DNA of 64,000 nucleotides from Mya arenaria (taxonomy: Eukaryota > Mollusca > Bivalvia > Myida > Myidae): positions 49,150,381-49,214,380 of the forward strand of contig NC_069136.1 of the NCBI RefSeq assembly GCF_026914265.1, written 5' to 3'. Each line of letters starts with the position of its first letter. The stretch's first letter is position 1. Below, one piece after another: positions 12,386-23,481 of the stretch. The notes under the pieces were generated by a model. It made no database searches. It was not told the origin of the DNA and saw only the letters and a list, made by a program, of their open reading frames with translations. The position numbers and the translations under genes were made by a program.

Positions 12386-13740
12386 TTAGTTATGAAAGGA
12401 TGCTATATTCAACCCAATATTTTGTTTCAGGTATTCATCTTCAAAAACAAGAAGGCAAGTGCTCTTCAAAATATTGCCTTTATATCCACGATTTAAATAA
12501 AATCCAAGTAATTCATTAAGTCTATCTGCCCAACTACATACTGGAAACATTTTAATTTTACGAATTATCTTTAAAACATCACCATAAAAATCGGGATTAG
12601 CAATACTATCAGCAATGAGCGATATAAGACTACTATTGTACTTTGATATGAGATTATAATGACCATTAACAAATTTTGAGAAAGTTTTCCTTAATTTAAA
12701 ATATCGGAAACCCTGTTTTAGAAGTTTTTGCGTCAAAAGATTACTGCGAGAGTTGATTTTTTTTTACATCTGTACATATTCTAGCAAATCGTATTAACTG
12801 CAATAAAAACACCATATGATGGTGAAATAGGAAAATCACCATCTAAAGAAGGGTAATTAATTATTTTAAAATTAAAATTATCACGTTTATCATAAAGATT
12901 GATGCTCAATATTTCTTCCTTTTCTTCTAGTTGCAAATCTAAATAGGATGCTTTTAAAACGGTTGTATTAGATTTATTAAGTTGCAATTGTGAAGGGTAT
13001 ATCGAATGAATGTTATCTGTAAACACAGAATTATATAAACTTAGAATATCATCAATATATCTAAACGTGCTATTGAATTTATCAACAAGAGCTAGATCTC
13101 CAGACTTAAATAATTTTAACATATATTCACTTTCATAGCAGTATAAAAAGAGGTCTGCAAGTAAAGGTGCATAATTGGCACCCATTGGAATTCCAATAGT
13201 TTGCTTATATAAACATTTACCAAATTAAAGAAAAGAATAATTGAGTACAAAATTTAAAACTTCAATGACATCTGTGCATGTCTAATAGATATATTTATCT
13301 GAGCGACCATTAGTAAAAAAAAAACCTTTTTTACATTTACTGCCATGCAAGTAGTTTTCTCCCTCGCAAAAGTTTTTTCGATAAGAAGAGTCAATTTGTT
13401 TGTAACTAAATATTGTGGAATAGATGTATAGAGCGTTGAAAAGTCATAAGTATTAAGTACTGAGACTTTATACCGTCTATTTTCAAAATCATTAACTAAA
13501 TCTAAAGAATTATTGATAGACCAAAAGAGATTAATTCCAGAATTCTCATAAACTTTACTACAGTATTTTTTCACATGAAACTTTATAGCAGTTAAGCAGG
13601 ATGTAAGTAAAATTGAAACTTGCTTAGTAGAGCAAGAAATAGAATTAACAATAAATCGTGATTTATACGGATTGTTATGCATCTTAGGCAACCCTAACTT
13701 TCACTGTCCACCAAGTCTTACTTTCAGTTTACAATACAAT
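12386..13740 (-). mobile_element. Penelope-like element reverse transcriptase, decayed
   Basis: Three minus-strand blocks lie in order. At 13254-13740 are LPKMHNNPYKSRFIVNS and YDFSTLYTSIP (RT motif A). At 12781-13185 are MGANYAPLLADLFLYCYES and FRYIDDILSLYN (catalytic DD box). At 12386-12736 is a C-terminal thumb-like part (FRYFKLRKTFSKF, LNRGYKGNILK). The P-K-x-H-K-x-P-Y-K-x-R-F opening and the G-x-x-Y-A-P-L-L-A-D-L motif are typical of Penelope-like elements rather than LINEs. At least two frame interruptions separate the blocks (about 13.2 and 12.75 kb), so it is not functional. I see no GIY-YIG endonuclease. Confidence 0.75.
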
Positions 13741-14581
13741 TTGAATTAAAACATAAGCGTCACCTTAATGCTCTACATTTACATACTCCCGCAAAATGTT
13801 ACATATATTAATACACGTAATGTACTGAAATGGTACCTGCTACAGAAATAAATAAATAAATGGAATAAATATATACATATATAATGAAACCGTTGTCAAA
13901 TACGAATGTTTTGGGGCTTGTGTGTTTGTTTGTTCATTTGACCCCGGTGTCGTATTATGAGTTCCGTTACTTGGCAGGGAGTGTTCCTCCAGTTTTTATG
14001 ATAGATAAAGTTAGCGGCGTTTACGACGCATGTCACGCGTATACATTTTTTGTTATATGTATTTTTACTGGGTAGGTTCTAATTATTTTACAACGTAGTT
14101 TCAATTTTCTAAAAATGAATGCGTCTGCATTTTCCATCTAGGTCAGGTTCTTTAAAATTGCACTGTAACATACCAAACACATGTATTCATCGCAGCATAT
14201 TGCGTATCTGAGATTTACAAAGGTCGGTACATTCCGGTGTTACCACTTTCGACTAGGAAGTGATCGTTTATCAAACCTCGCGATTATCGAAATAAATATG
14301 TCCGTTCTCGTACCGAGCTATTTGTTTTTAATGATATCCCGCAATTTATCAGTTATTCGTTGTTACCGCACGACCTTTGACAATAACTGTTGGATGGAAA
14401 CGGACTGGATCAGCAGTTTCAGTGTATCATATTAAGGTAAGCCTTTTTTGAATTACAGACCTTGCATTTATTTTTTTGAAAATTGTGCTATATCAGACAA
14501 ATATATATTTTCCGCAAAATTACTCATTAGAGTACGAAATTTCTTTACATTTCAGAGCCGCAGTAGGACTAAAATACAATA

Positions 14582-16227
14582 ATGCTGGGAAGCAGCTCTA
14601 TCCTGGTAAGTTCGTTACACACACCTCTGTTTTACTGTTACACACACGTCTAACACTAAATACCATCATAAACTATTTGTTGCAATAAATATTATAGTTG
14701 TATGTGTATAATGGATATACTTTAACGAATCCGTATCAGTCACATATAGCACTGTAACGACCCAAACTCCTCCACCGTACTCTACTTCTTTGATTTCTGA
14801 AGTTATTGCTGCTTCCATGACATTTGAATAGATTTTTTTCTGGTTGTTTTTAGTGTTTGGTAGTGATCAGCGCCTGTCCATTCCTGATCTACGGTCAATA
14901 TAGCGAAAGCTTGTGCCCGTCCCAAGGCGTTTCAAGCAGATGCCACTGTACAGAAAACGTCATCGAGTGTCGTAATCGAGGACTTACCAGTCTTCCTAAT
15001 TTCCAAACTTCTCCTTGGCCATTTAAGCGGCTCGACCTCAGTAAGAACAACATTACATACATTCCTGCTAGAGCGTTCGAGGGTATCAACGTAACTGAAA
15101 TAGATTTGTCATTCAATATGTTAACTGGCATCCATAGGGAGGCATTTATTAATCTGAAAAAGCAGCTTAATGGTGTAGACCTTCACAACAACTTGTTGTT
15201 TGCCCTGCCTGAGGTGCTGTCAACGCTTGAAAACATCACGAAGTTAGACGTCAGTTACAACCCCATACCACATGACAACTTCACCGACAATGTAATGCGT
15301 CTCATCGGTGATTGGATCACTGAATTCCATTTCGGAGATCAAGATTTACAGCAGTGGCCGCATTCACTCCATCATCTTGCAGAATTGCAGTTCCTGAAAT
15401 TTTACGGTGGCAAGATGGATAGGATTCCTATAACGGCTTTTAACGGATTTGAGCACACTTTGAGGAAACTGTGGATGCAGAGCACTCACTTAATTGCTGT
15501 TCCCATTGCTCTGCAGTACTTACACAATTGCAACGAGCTTCACTTTGACAACAACGTGTTTGTTAAGGACGCTGGAATCTTGATACCCGCTTTCGCCGGA
15601 ATGACGAAAACCTTGGACACATTATCGTTGGAAAACAACAGTCTATCCACTTTCCCTCCTGTGCTTCGTACGCTGGTTTCACTACACAACCTAAGTCTGG
15701 CACGGAACAACCTACAGATAGTCAGCGATCAAGCAATTAGCGAAGTTGGAAGCAACCTTACAACCTTGAACCTGCAAGGCTGTAACCTCGATCGTATCCC
15801 CGGCGCTCTGTCAAAACTATCCATGCTTAAGAACCTTGACTTCTCCTACAACAAAATCACAACCATCGAAAAGAACGACTTGCAAGCAATGAACCACCTG
15901 GCCAGCCTCAATGTATCGTACAATCCATTAGCGTACGTGTCCAAGAGTTCGTTTCATGACCTAGGCTCTCTGGAAGAGCTGGTACTCAAGAACACAAGCC
16001 TATATGAGGTACCACAAGCAATCACCAACTTGCCGCACCTTAAGATTCTCAACTTGGAACAAGATCAACCAAGCATTGAATGTAACTGCGATCTCAGCTG
16101 GCTTTATTGCTTTACCAAGACAAACAACAGTGCCCTAACCATAGTCGGGGCTTGTTACACCATCGTGCTCGATATTGGATTATACGTTAAGAATGATGTA
16201 CGCACAACTTGCCCAAATATGTGCTGA
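14582..16227 (+). CDS. Secreted leucine-rich-repeat protein, cluster copy 1
   Basis: Coding exons are 14582-14605 and 14854-16227, joined in phase 0, for 465 residues. The ATG exon begins after an acceptor at 14555. A further 5' untranslated exon probably ends at 14436 (AAG then GTAAGC). The signal peptide (MLGSSSILCLVVISACPFLI) is split by the intron. An LRRNT-like Cys group follows (Cys 29, 38, 40, 47), then LRRs (such as LDLSKNNITYIPARAFEG), a conserved central block (VMRLIG at about 155, FG, QWP at about 175, AFNGFE at about 203), more LRRs, and an LRRCT (CNCDLSWLYC...CPNMC). No membrane anchor is present, so it is probably extracellular. Several N-x-S/T sites are visible. Ligand unknown; a matrix or recognition role is inference from the LRR fold. 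Confidence 0.9.
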
Positions 16228-19200
16228 CAGTTGAAATGAATTATTGTGCATGTATGTGTCAATGCAAATCAAAGGTTACCTAACGTACTCATATGTGCAC
16301 GTGTACACATACACCTATTAGTATGTATAGTTTTTTTTGCATCACCTTCGGGATTGCTTTGTCCGGCATCGCCGCCGTTTTTAACTGCGTCGTCATTGGC
16401 ATCACACTCGTTTCCGCTTGATAACTTTCGAAAGACTTTATGTACGGTCTTTATACTTGATATATCTTTTTGCATTGTCAGTTTATGACCCCTGATTGAT
16501 TTTGGGCAATATATCTAATGTCAATGCCATGGTGACCTTTAATAAATAAATACTTGAGATTCCAAGATATGACCATGAAACGACATGGTTTAGTCTTCAA
16601 ACATTGTATGCACTTTGGTCATGGCTCGTATTGATTTTACCTACAGGTAAATGGTTAAGGTCATGGTGCCCTTTACTACAAACAATATGAGCGCTTCTGA
16701 CAGGTGACACTCTATAATATTCACAATTTTACTGTACATATAATAATAAACTTGAAAGCAGTTCTATTTGTTTGCATCTAGAAATATCTTGTTTCACTTT
16801 CCATAGATAATACGAATAAGAAAAACATATTATGGATGTTCTATTGGGTGTTCAACGGATTTTTGATATCGTTATTAAAATGATAAGGGTCGGAAACCAA
16901 CATAAAAACAAGAAACAGCAACATTTATATTGCGTTGGCAATTACACATATCAACAGAAAAAAATAAGTACATCCAAAACTAATCGATGAAGGATATACT
17001 CATTTAAAATTTTGCAAATAAGGATATATATAATTTATATAAAGTACTACTGTTTGCACATGAACTTAGTATATCAAGGTTTTGAAGCATTAATTGAGCG
17101 TAGCCTGCCCATCGAATGAATTTCGAATCAAGTGCAACATCTTTGGCCTGTCAACTGACTGCACATATTAAACGAAATCCATCTGCCGTTTGTTTCCTAC
17201 CAGGGAATTTTTAAACATAAACCCGGTTTAATGGCACTGCATATCACCATTTAGCTGTCTTCACAATCCAGCCAAGATCAAACCAATTAGGCAATGAATA
17301 TACGATTGCCGTTCAAATTTAAATAGACAATATTTGCCCAGGCATGTAGATCTGGTCAATGGTATAACAATATACCTGCAATTATGCTGGTGTTCATAAG
17401 AAATGAGATATTTTAGTATGCCTTTATCATTTTAACTTTTTCGAAGGGGAAAAACATTGCATGGTGAACAATTCGACAAGTCTTATTAACACGGTTATTC
17501 TGTTTAATTCATGTACAACACGCAACTTCTGAGGTGTATACTTACGTAAGTGTTGTATAAGTTTTATTAAAACATCAATAATTGCAAACTAAAAATAAAG
17601 ATGCAATAATTGTAAAACAATATTGATTTTTGTTAATAAATATGCACTTTGTACTGTTATATATTCCCACAATATAAAGCCATTACAAAGTGCATATTTA
17701 TGAGAGAACAAAATATATTTCAATAATTTTTTACACTTTTGCATCTTAATTTTTTAGTTTGGAATTATAAGATTTAAAATAAAATTAAAAATATGTTGAA
17801 AATCCGGTGCAAGTGGAACATTTTGGGGATTCGATTTTGACATAACGTAAACGATTAGTGTAAGGGTTAGTTATGAATCACTCCATCATTTAAATAATTC
17901 GAAAACATTTCCAATATAACCTCCACCGTATAAAAAGACTATGCAATGTAGAGGTTCGAATGAATTATAAAACTTTAAGATATTAGCATGTTGCCATATT
18001 TAACTAAACAGCATTTTAATATAGCATCTTAATCATAGTTTTCAAGCTGATAAGTAGCCAGTAAAACAACTAAATTAGTAAGCACTGTAGCCTCATACAA
18101 CATTTAATTTGCGGAACCTCAGTTGTATTCTTGAGGACCAGTTACTCCTGAGAGCGTAATCATGGAGAAGTACTCTAATTTGATGCACGACGCAAAATAT
18201 ATTATAGGCTTGTCAGTCGGTCCATTGCTTTGAGATCGCTCCGTTTGATGTAAAATTATTCATTACAAAACATGCTGTGGTTTAAATATGCCAAGTAGAG
18301 AAAACCCCTTCATATGGTTCTACATTATAGACTATCTCGCACTTTTTTAACGTATGGCTACAACATAAATGGTGATTTTTATTTTCACCTATTAAGAGCT
18401 AAACAGCATTATCTCAAAGTCTTGTGTTCTAAATGAATTTTTGTTTTGACCGACTTCAGTGAGCTCTAAGGGGAATTTATACGTTTTCCCATGAAATGCT
18501 GATAACATGGTCTTATGTGGTGCCACATTGAACTTGATAGACGACAGGGGAATTTTCGAAAATTCAAATGTGTTAAGGCAAACATTGTGCAACATCATGT
18601 TTATCTTTTTAAGAACAGGGTTATCAATGATATCATTGAAGGTCAATTTGATCACTAATATCAAGCATGCAGGAAATCCTCTTTTGGTTTTGGTAATTAT
18701 AAATGTAATATCAATTATCCCGACGTATAGAAAAAGTATATTTTCGATTTAAAACAACGTGCATTGTTTTGCATGTTCAGCACGAAGAAGAAGAATTTTT
18801 ATTCAGTACCAATGTTTACCATATATTTGTTCGAAAAAGTCAATATGAACCATGATTCGAACATTTGAAAAAACAAAACAATGCAAACTTTTTATATTAA
18901 CATTCATATTGAAAAATCGTATTACAAAACGTAGTATATAATACAATTAATACATATTGGACACGACTTTAACGAAATAATTTCGTGTTTTTTTTAATTT
19001 CTGCAAACCGAATGAAAAAACCTTGACATTATACAATCAATGGTAAACTAATGAAATTAATATCGTTCGGGTTTTTTTAAAGTAAAAACAACAGCACCTA
19101 AATAAATGTTGCCTTAACATTATTTTCCGAGTCTTTATTATCTTAATTTAATTCGTATGTTCAGACGTGACATAGTGATTTTCACAAGCTATACAGACTT

Positions 19201-19488
19201 GCAAACCAGCGCCGGAGCGTTCAAAGTGCATGAACTGTTAAACAGAAAACAGTTATCTTTACGACCTAAATAACTTGCGGGACTAAAACTTCCTAGTCCT
19301 GCTATCGCTCTGGTTTGTCAGGTGTCCTAAAAACTCTTCTTCCTAACCCGGTCTTATCAAAACTGACGACATTTGTGATTGCCCTTACCCTTGAAATTAC
19401 CATTCAACCAATGTTTTTTACTGCAAAATTTGCAAAACTTTGAGGAACCTATTCTACTGAATTGTGGAGGAGAAGGAGAAGGATTGCA
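16228..19488. other. Intergenic spacer between LRR copies 1 and 2
   Basis: AT-rich, without a supported gene. It contains a hairpin-forming repeat at 17585-17760 (listed separately). Short frames at 16246-16488 and 18392-18752 overlap on both strands and resemble nothing known. Confidence 0.5.
17585..17760. repeat. Inverted-repeat (fold-back) element
   Basis: Arms of about 70 bp. The left arm reads AAACTAAAAATAAAGATGCA...AATATGCACTTTGTA; the right arm is its imperfect complement (TACAAAGTGCATATTT...TGCATCTTAATTTTTTAGTTT). The loop is short. It is probably a small MITE; no second copy was seen in the window. Confidence 0.65.
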
Positions 19489-21228
19489 ATGGTAAAAATA
19501 CTTTATGTATGCTTTAATTAAAATGAAATAAATACTTTTATGATATGTTCCATGTGTTATTTTGCCGAATTTATATATGTATTAGTTAAAATAATCATTA
19601 CACAATAAAAGTTAATCGGGCGGTACTCCAATTTTACGCTCTGATTAATTTCTCGACGACCATCTTAATGATTATTGCAACATTAATATTTCTATAGTAA
19701 TGAGTGTCAGTCAAATTTTTTTTTAATTGCAATAGATGGAAAACTTATTATTTTTTTTGTAATGTATACGTGTATTTACTGTGCATAATTCTTATGCTGT
19801 CCTTATTATTTACAGGGTTCGTATCCTCTTGTTTTTGTCATCCTTGTGGCATTACCATTGCAAAGCAAGGCTGCAACTCCGTGTCCAAACACAGCCCAAT
19901 GCAGCTGTTCTCAGAATATCATCGAATGTCATGACCGCCATTTGAGCGCAGTTCCACATTTTACATCAGACTCCACCTTCACCGAGCTCCATCTTCAAAA
20001 CAATGATATTGATACAATACCCGACGATGCATTCAAGAATTTGCAGGGGGTTGTGCACATCTACCTTCAAAACAACAACATCTCCGTCGTGGAATCGGAC
20101 GCGTTTAGAGGAAATGAACGGACTACCTTACTCGTCAATTTCTCTCGTAATAGTCTAACGGATTTTCCAACAGCACTGGGCGTTCTCCAAATTGTTCAGA
20201 GTATAGATGTTTCCTACAATCCAATCGACCAGAATCATTTTGATGAACATACAATGTACGAACTGGGAGATACACTCACAAGTCTTGTTTTTGGATCAAA
20301 CGATCTTGAGCAGTGGCCAATAACTCTTCGCCATCTACAAGCACTCACAGTCCTCAGCGTGCTAGGAGGATCGTTTTATACTCTCCCTCCGACTGCGTTT
20401 CACGGTTTTGAAGGGACCCTCAAAACACTGACAATACAGAACACAAAGTTAATTGCAGTTCCGTTCGCTCTTTCAAAACTCAGGTTTCTTACCCACCTGT
20501 ATTTTGACCACAACCACGATATTGGTGACTCAGGAATTTTGATAACTTCTCTTAGCAATAGGACACTCAACAATCTCGAATTCGTATCGCTAAAGGATGA
20601 CGCACTGACCATCTTTCCATCTCTTCTGCAGTATCTTCGAAACGTGGACACTCTTATACTTGATTCAAACAGACTTGCGTTTGTCAGCGATTCGTCAGTA
20701 CAAAATGCCGTCGGTACAGCCATTCGATATTTGAGTCTCCGAAACTGCTCTCTGTCCAGAGTGCCAGGGGCCCTTTCAAAGCTTACCAACTTGACCAAGT
20801 TGGATCTTGCAGAGAATGACATTAGGAGTTTCGAGAACAGCGATTTTACGAACATGAGAAAGCTACAAGAACTTATAATAACCAGAAATCCGCTTGAATT
20901 CATCGCCAACGAAACATTTAAGGACCTATATTGTCTAGAAAAACTTGACATCAACGAATCAAACATCAAAACTATGCCGCAAGCCATCAAATTTCTTAAC
21001 AGTCTTACAACACTACGCCTTCCACTTGACAAAATCGAATGCACGTGTAACATCGTATGGTTGAAGCAGTTCATGGAGAAATGTAACACCAACTTACATA
21101 TCGATGGCTCGTGTGAAACAATCGACTCGTCAGTAGCAGATTACCTGAGGATTCACATACCGAACTGCCCCAATTTCAGTGGCAACTCTACCCTGTGCTC
21201 CCCTAACCATTGCACCCCGTCTGGGTAA
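19489..21228 (+). CDS. Secreted leucine-rich-repeat protein, cluster copy 2
   Basis: Coding exons are 19489-19491, which is only the ATG and is followed directly by a GTAAAA donor, and 19816-21228, which follows a TTTACAG acceptor. This gives 471 residues. The product begins MGSYPLVFVILVALPLQSKA, a good signal peptide. LRRNT Cys lie at 24, 30, 32 and 39. Then come LRRs, the same central block as copy 1 (YELGDTLTSLVFGSNDLEQW, then AFHGFEGTLKTL), more LRRs and an LRRCT (CTCNIVWLKQF...CETID...CPNF) with a short Cys-containing tail. No membrane segment follows. The one-codon first exon is inferred from phase and the signal peptide it restores. An in-frame internal start would give a shorter leader. 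Confidence 0.87.
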
Positions 21229-22375
21229 GCAGGAGACGCATGAGACCACAAGTATTGATTATGACTTTGAATATTGACATGAGTTACCGCATTGTTAACG
21301 TTGTACATATATCTAATAAAATATTTGATTGCATTGTATGTTTATTATCAGTTTGTTTGGCTAGAAAATATAGTTAAAAGTAAACCTTAAGTTGATGAAT
21401 CCCAACCCGTGTTAAAGATGTTTTACGAACTCGAGATTTACCTCTAAAATATTCGAAGTTATGGCTGGGATAATCTACCTTCAATGAAGGAACGTGGTAG
21501 ATGCTTTTTCTCCTACGCTGTTTCCAACGAAATGAAATGTAAATTGGTCTACTTGAACTGTCATCACATGTAAGCTTGTATCATTGGCCATGTTCCCGGC
21601 CAAGTTTTTATGAATGTCCATAAACAATCAGAATAATAGAACACCCCTTAGCATTTATTGGTACCCAAATAGTCTGAATACCTCTTTTGACAGCGTGTGT
21701 ATATCCAATTTATTTCGATACCATTCCATTAGAGGAATCGACTCAGTTTGAATTGGAAATCGTAGATAATTGTCCAAACGCATATCCGAAATGAATATCT
21801 ATGTGTTCAAAAGTGAATTTGACCATGGATAAAAAGGATAATATATAAACAAGTCAAGAAGCCTTAAATGTAACCAAGATCCTGTTTAAAGGCTCAATTA
21901 TCAAAGCCAAGATAAAATTAAACAAGAGTAATATAACGTCGCATAACAAACACATTCTACAAATATCAAATAGTTTTATTTCTTAATATTGGGGTACCCA
22001 GCGTGGAATGGTCAGCGAAAACTAAGGAAGAAATAACCGGAGGTAACACCGGTCTGTGAGCGCTTAACGTCACATATTCCCCAATATTATTAGATGTATA
22101 AACAAACTGTGCAGATCATCTAGACACGCACATAAACCAAAAAGGGCTTGTGAACTAGTGAGCAACGAACTATTAATGCATCAACTGTTTTATTAATAAA
22201 TATTAGGATTCCGCTTTAAAATGGTAAATGGAATGACTAAATAATTCACGAGTAATGAACCTCACGTCCCAACAATTATCAATTCGTGAAAAATTAAGCA
22301 TATTAATCGCAAAGAAGCAATAAACACTTCGAGGCAATACACTTTAAACAAAATCATCTCAGCTAATCAACTTAC
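21229..22375. other. Spacer between LRR copies 2 and 3, left part
   Basis: No supported gene. A short inverted repeat (AATATTGGGG at about 21987, CCCCAATATT at about 22080) brackets roughly 105 bp; its nature is unknown. Confidence 0.4.
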
Positions 22376-22477
22376 TTCAGGTACACAGCGGACCGGTACA
22401 GGCATCTCTTGCAAATGAGGTAATCGCATCGGGGCAGCACTGCTGGTCCGAGGCACGATATCACCTGTCGAATTCGC
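22376..22477 (-). CDS. Isolated exon candidate, product unknown
   Basis: On the minus strand a TTTTAG acceptor and a strong GTAAGT donor bound 102 nt. The phase-0 frame is open for 34 codons (ANSTGDIVPRTSSAAPMRLP, then HLQEMPVPVRCVPE). A second frame is also open and Cys-containing (QVISCLGPAVLPRCDYLICK). A third encodes DQQCCPDAITSFARDACTGP but has a stop upstream. No neighbouring exon in matching phase was found. A minus-strand ATG at 22808 opens 36 codons (MSLRSVIEFARARDVLKKQP...) but has no clear donor. It could be a remnant of a gene or transposon. Confidence 0.3.
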
Positions 22478-23481
22478 CTAAAACAAGTGTAAAACTAAAC
22501 AAGCTAACATTATAAAAAGTCTAAAATACAGAGTATGTTAAAGTTGAGGCACTAGATACAAACATTTCACAGCAAACTGGCTGTTATGATAAAATGTTAC
22601 ACATATCAGCAACATCGAATGAACTAGTGTTATTCCACTAAAAGCACCTAAAGTGTTGGCTGCGTATATATTGTCCTGATGTCCATGGGAAAGGCCATCA
22701 GCTGTGTTTGGGTTGTTGCCGACCGTAGCGCCGCCTTTGCAGAAGTGTTGGCTGTTTTTTGAGAACATCTCTTGCCCTTGCAAACTCAATGACACTTCTG
22801 AGGGACATTTTGGAATTGGTTATTCGAAGGTGGCGATCAATGCAACGAATGAATCCCAAAACGTGGCGGGTTCATACTCAAAACATCCTTCTTCCAGACA
22901 CTCCAAAGAAACCCGTAATGTAAAAATACTAAATTTTAGGTGAAAGCAGTTTCATTATTTTTCTTCATTTCGGTGAAGAAGGAATAGTCTGTACAGTTGT
23001 ATGTCATGTTATGTATTCGTTATGGTGTTCACATTAATATTCTCAGTCAGGAAGTTATCCACATCCACGGACATAAACAGGCTATCACCAGCTGTATTTA
23101 CAAAAATAGTACATCAAATAAATCTGCATAGATAAATTGCAATTCATTTTTAATTAATTTCTCCCTTTGTGTGTATTGACTTATTACTGTTTGTACGTGT
23201 TCTGTATGGCCTTTACCGCATGCCTCTAAACAGGTTACTAGTATTTGTTCTTGTATCTACTGGTCTTGTCACTGTTCATCCCTTTAGTATATTGTCCATA
23301 TTAAATGCAAAAATTATCAACAGCGAAACACTTGTTGGTATCAAAATGTTTATGAATGACCAGAACATGCGTTAAAACAAAGTTATCACTTTTAAACTAA
23401 AAGCGACGTCTTTAGTTAGGAGCTCCTGACATATGTAAAGTGTGAGATAAGAATTCATTATCAAAAAGGCAGAGTCTCGTC
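22478..23481. other. Spacer before LRR copy 3
   Basis: No supported gene. The overlapping frames at 22538-22943 on both strands are unsupported by splice signals or family resemblance. Confidence 0.4.

Noticed and set aside
15571-15608. Resemblance of the LRR copy 1 segment LIPAFAGMTK to bacterial intergenic-repeat translations
   Set aside because: The segment fits the LRR register of the paralogues and the gene has introns and eukaryotic context. The likeness is chance.
20400-21092. 230-codon minus-strand frame
   Set aside because: It is the antisense shadow of LRR copy 2, which has clear family structure on the plus strand.
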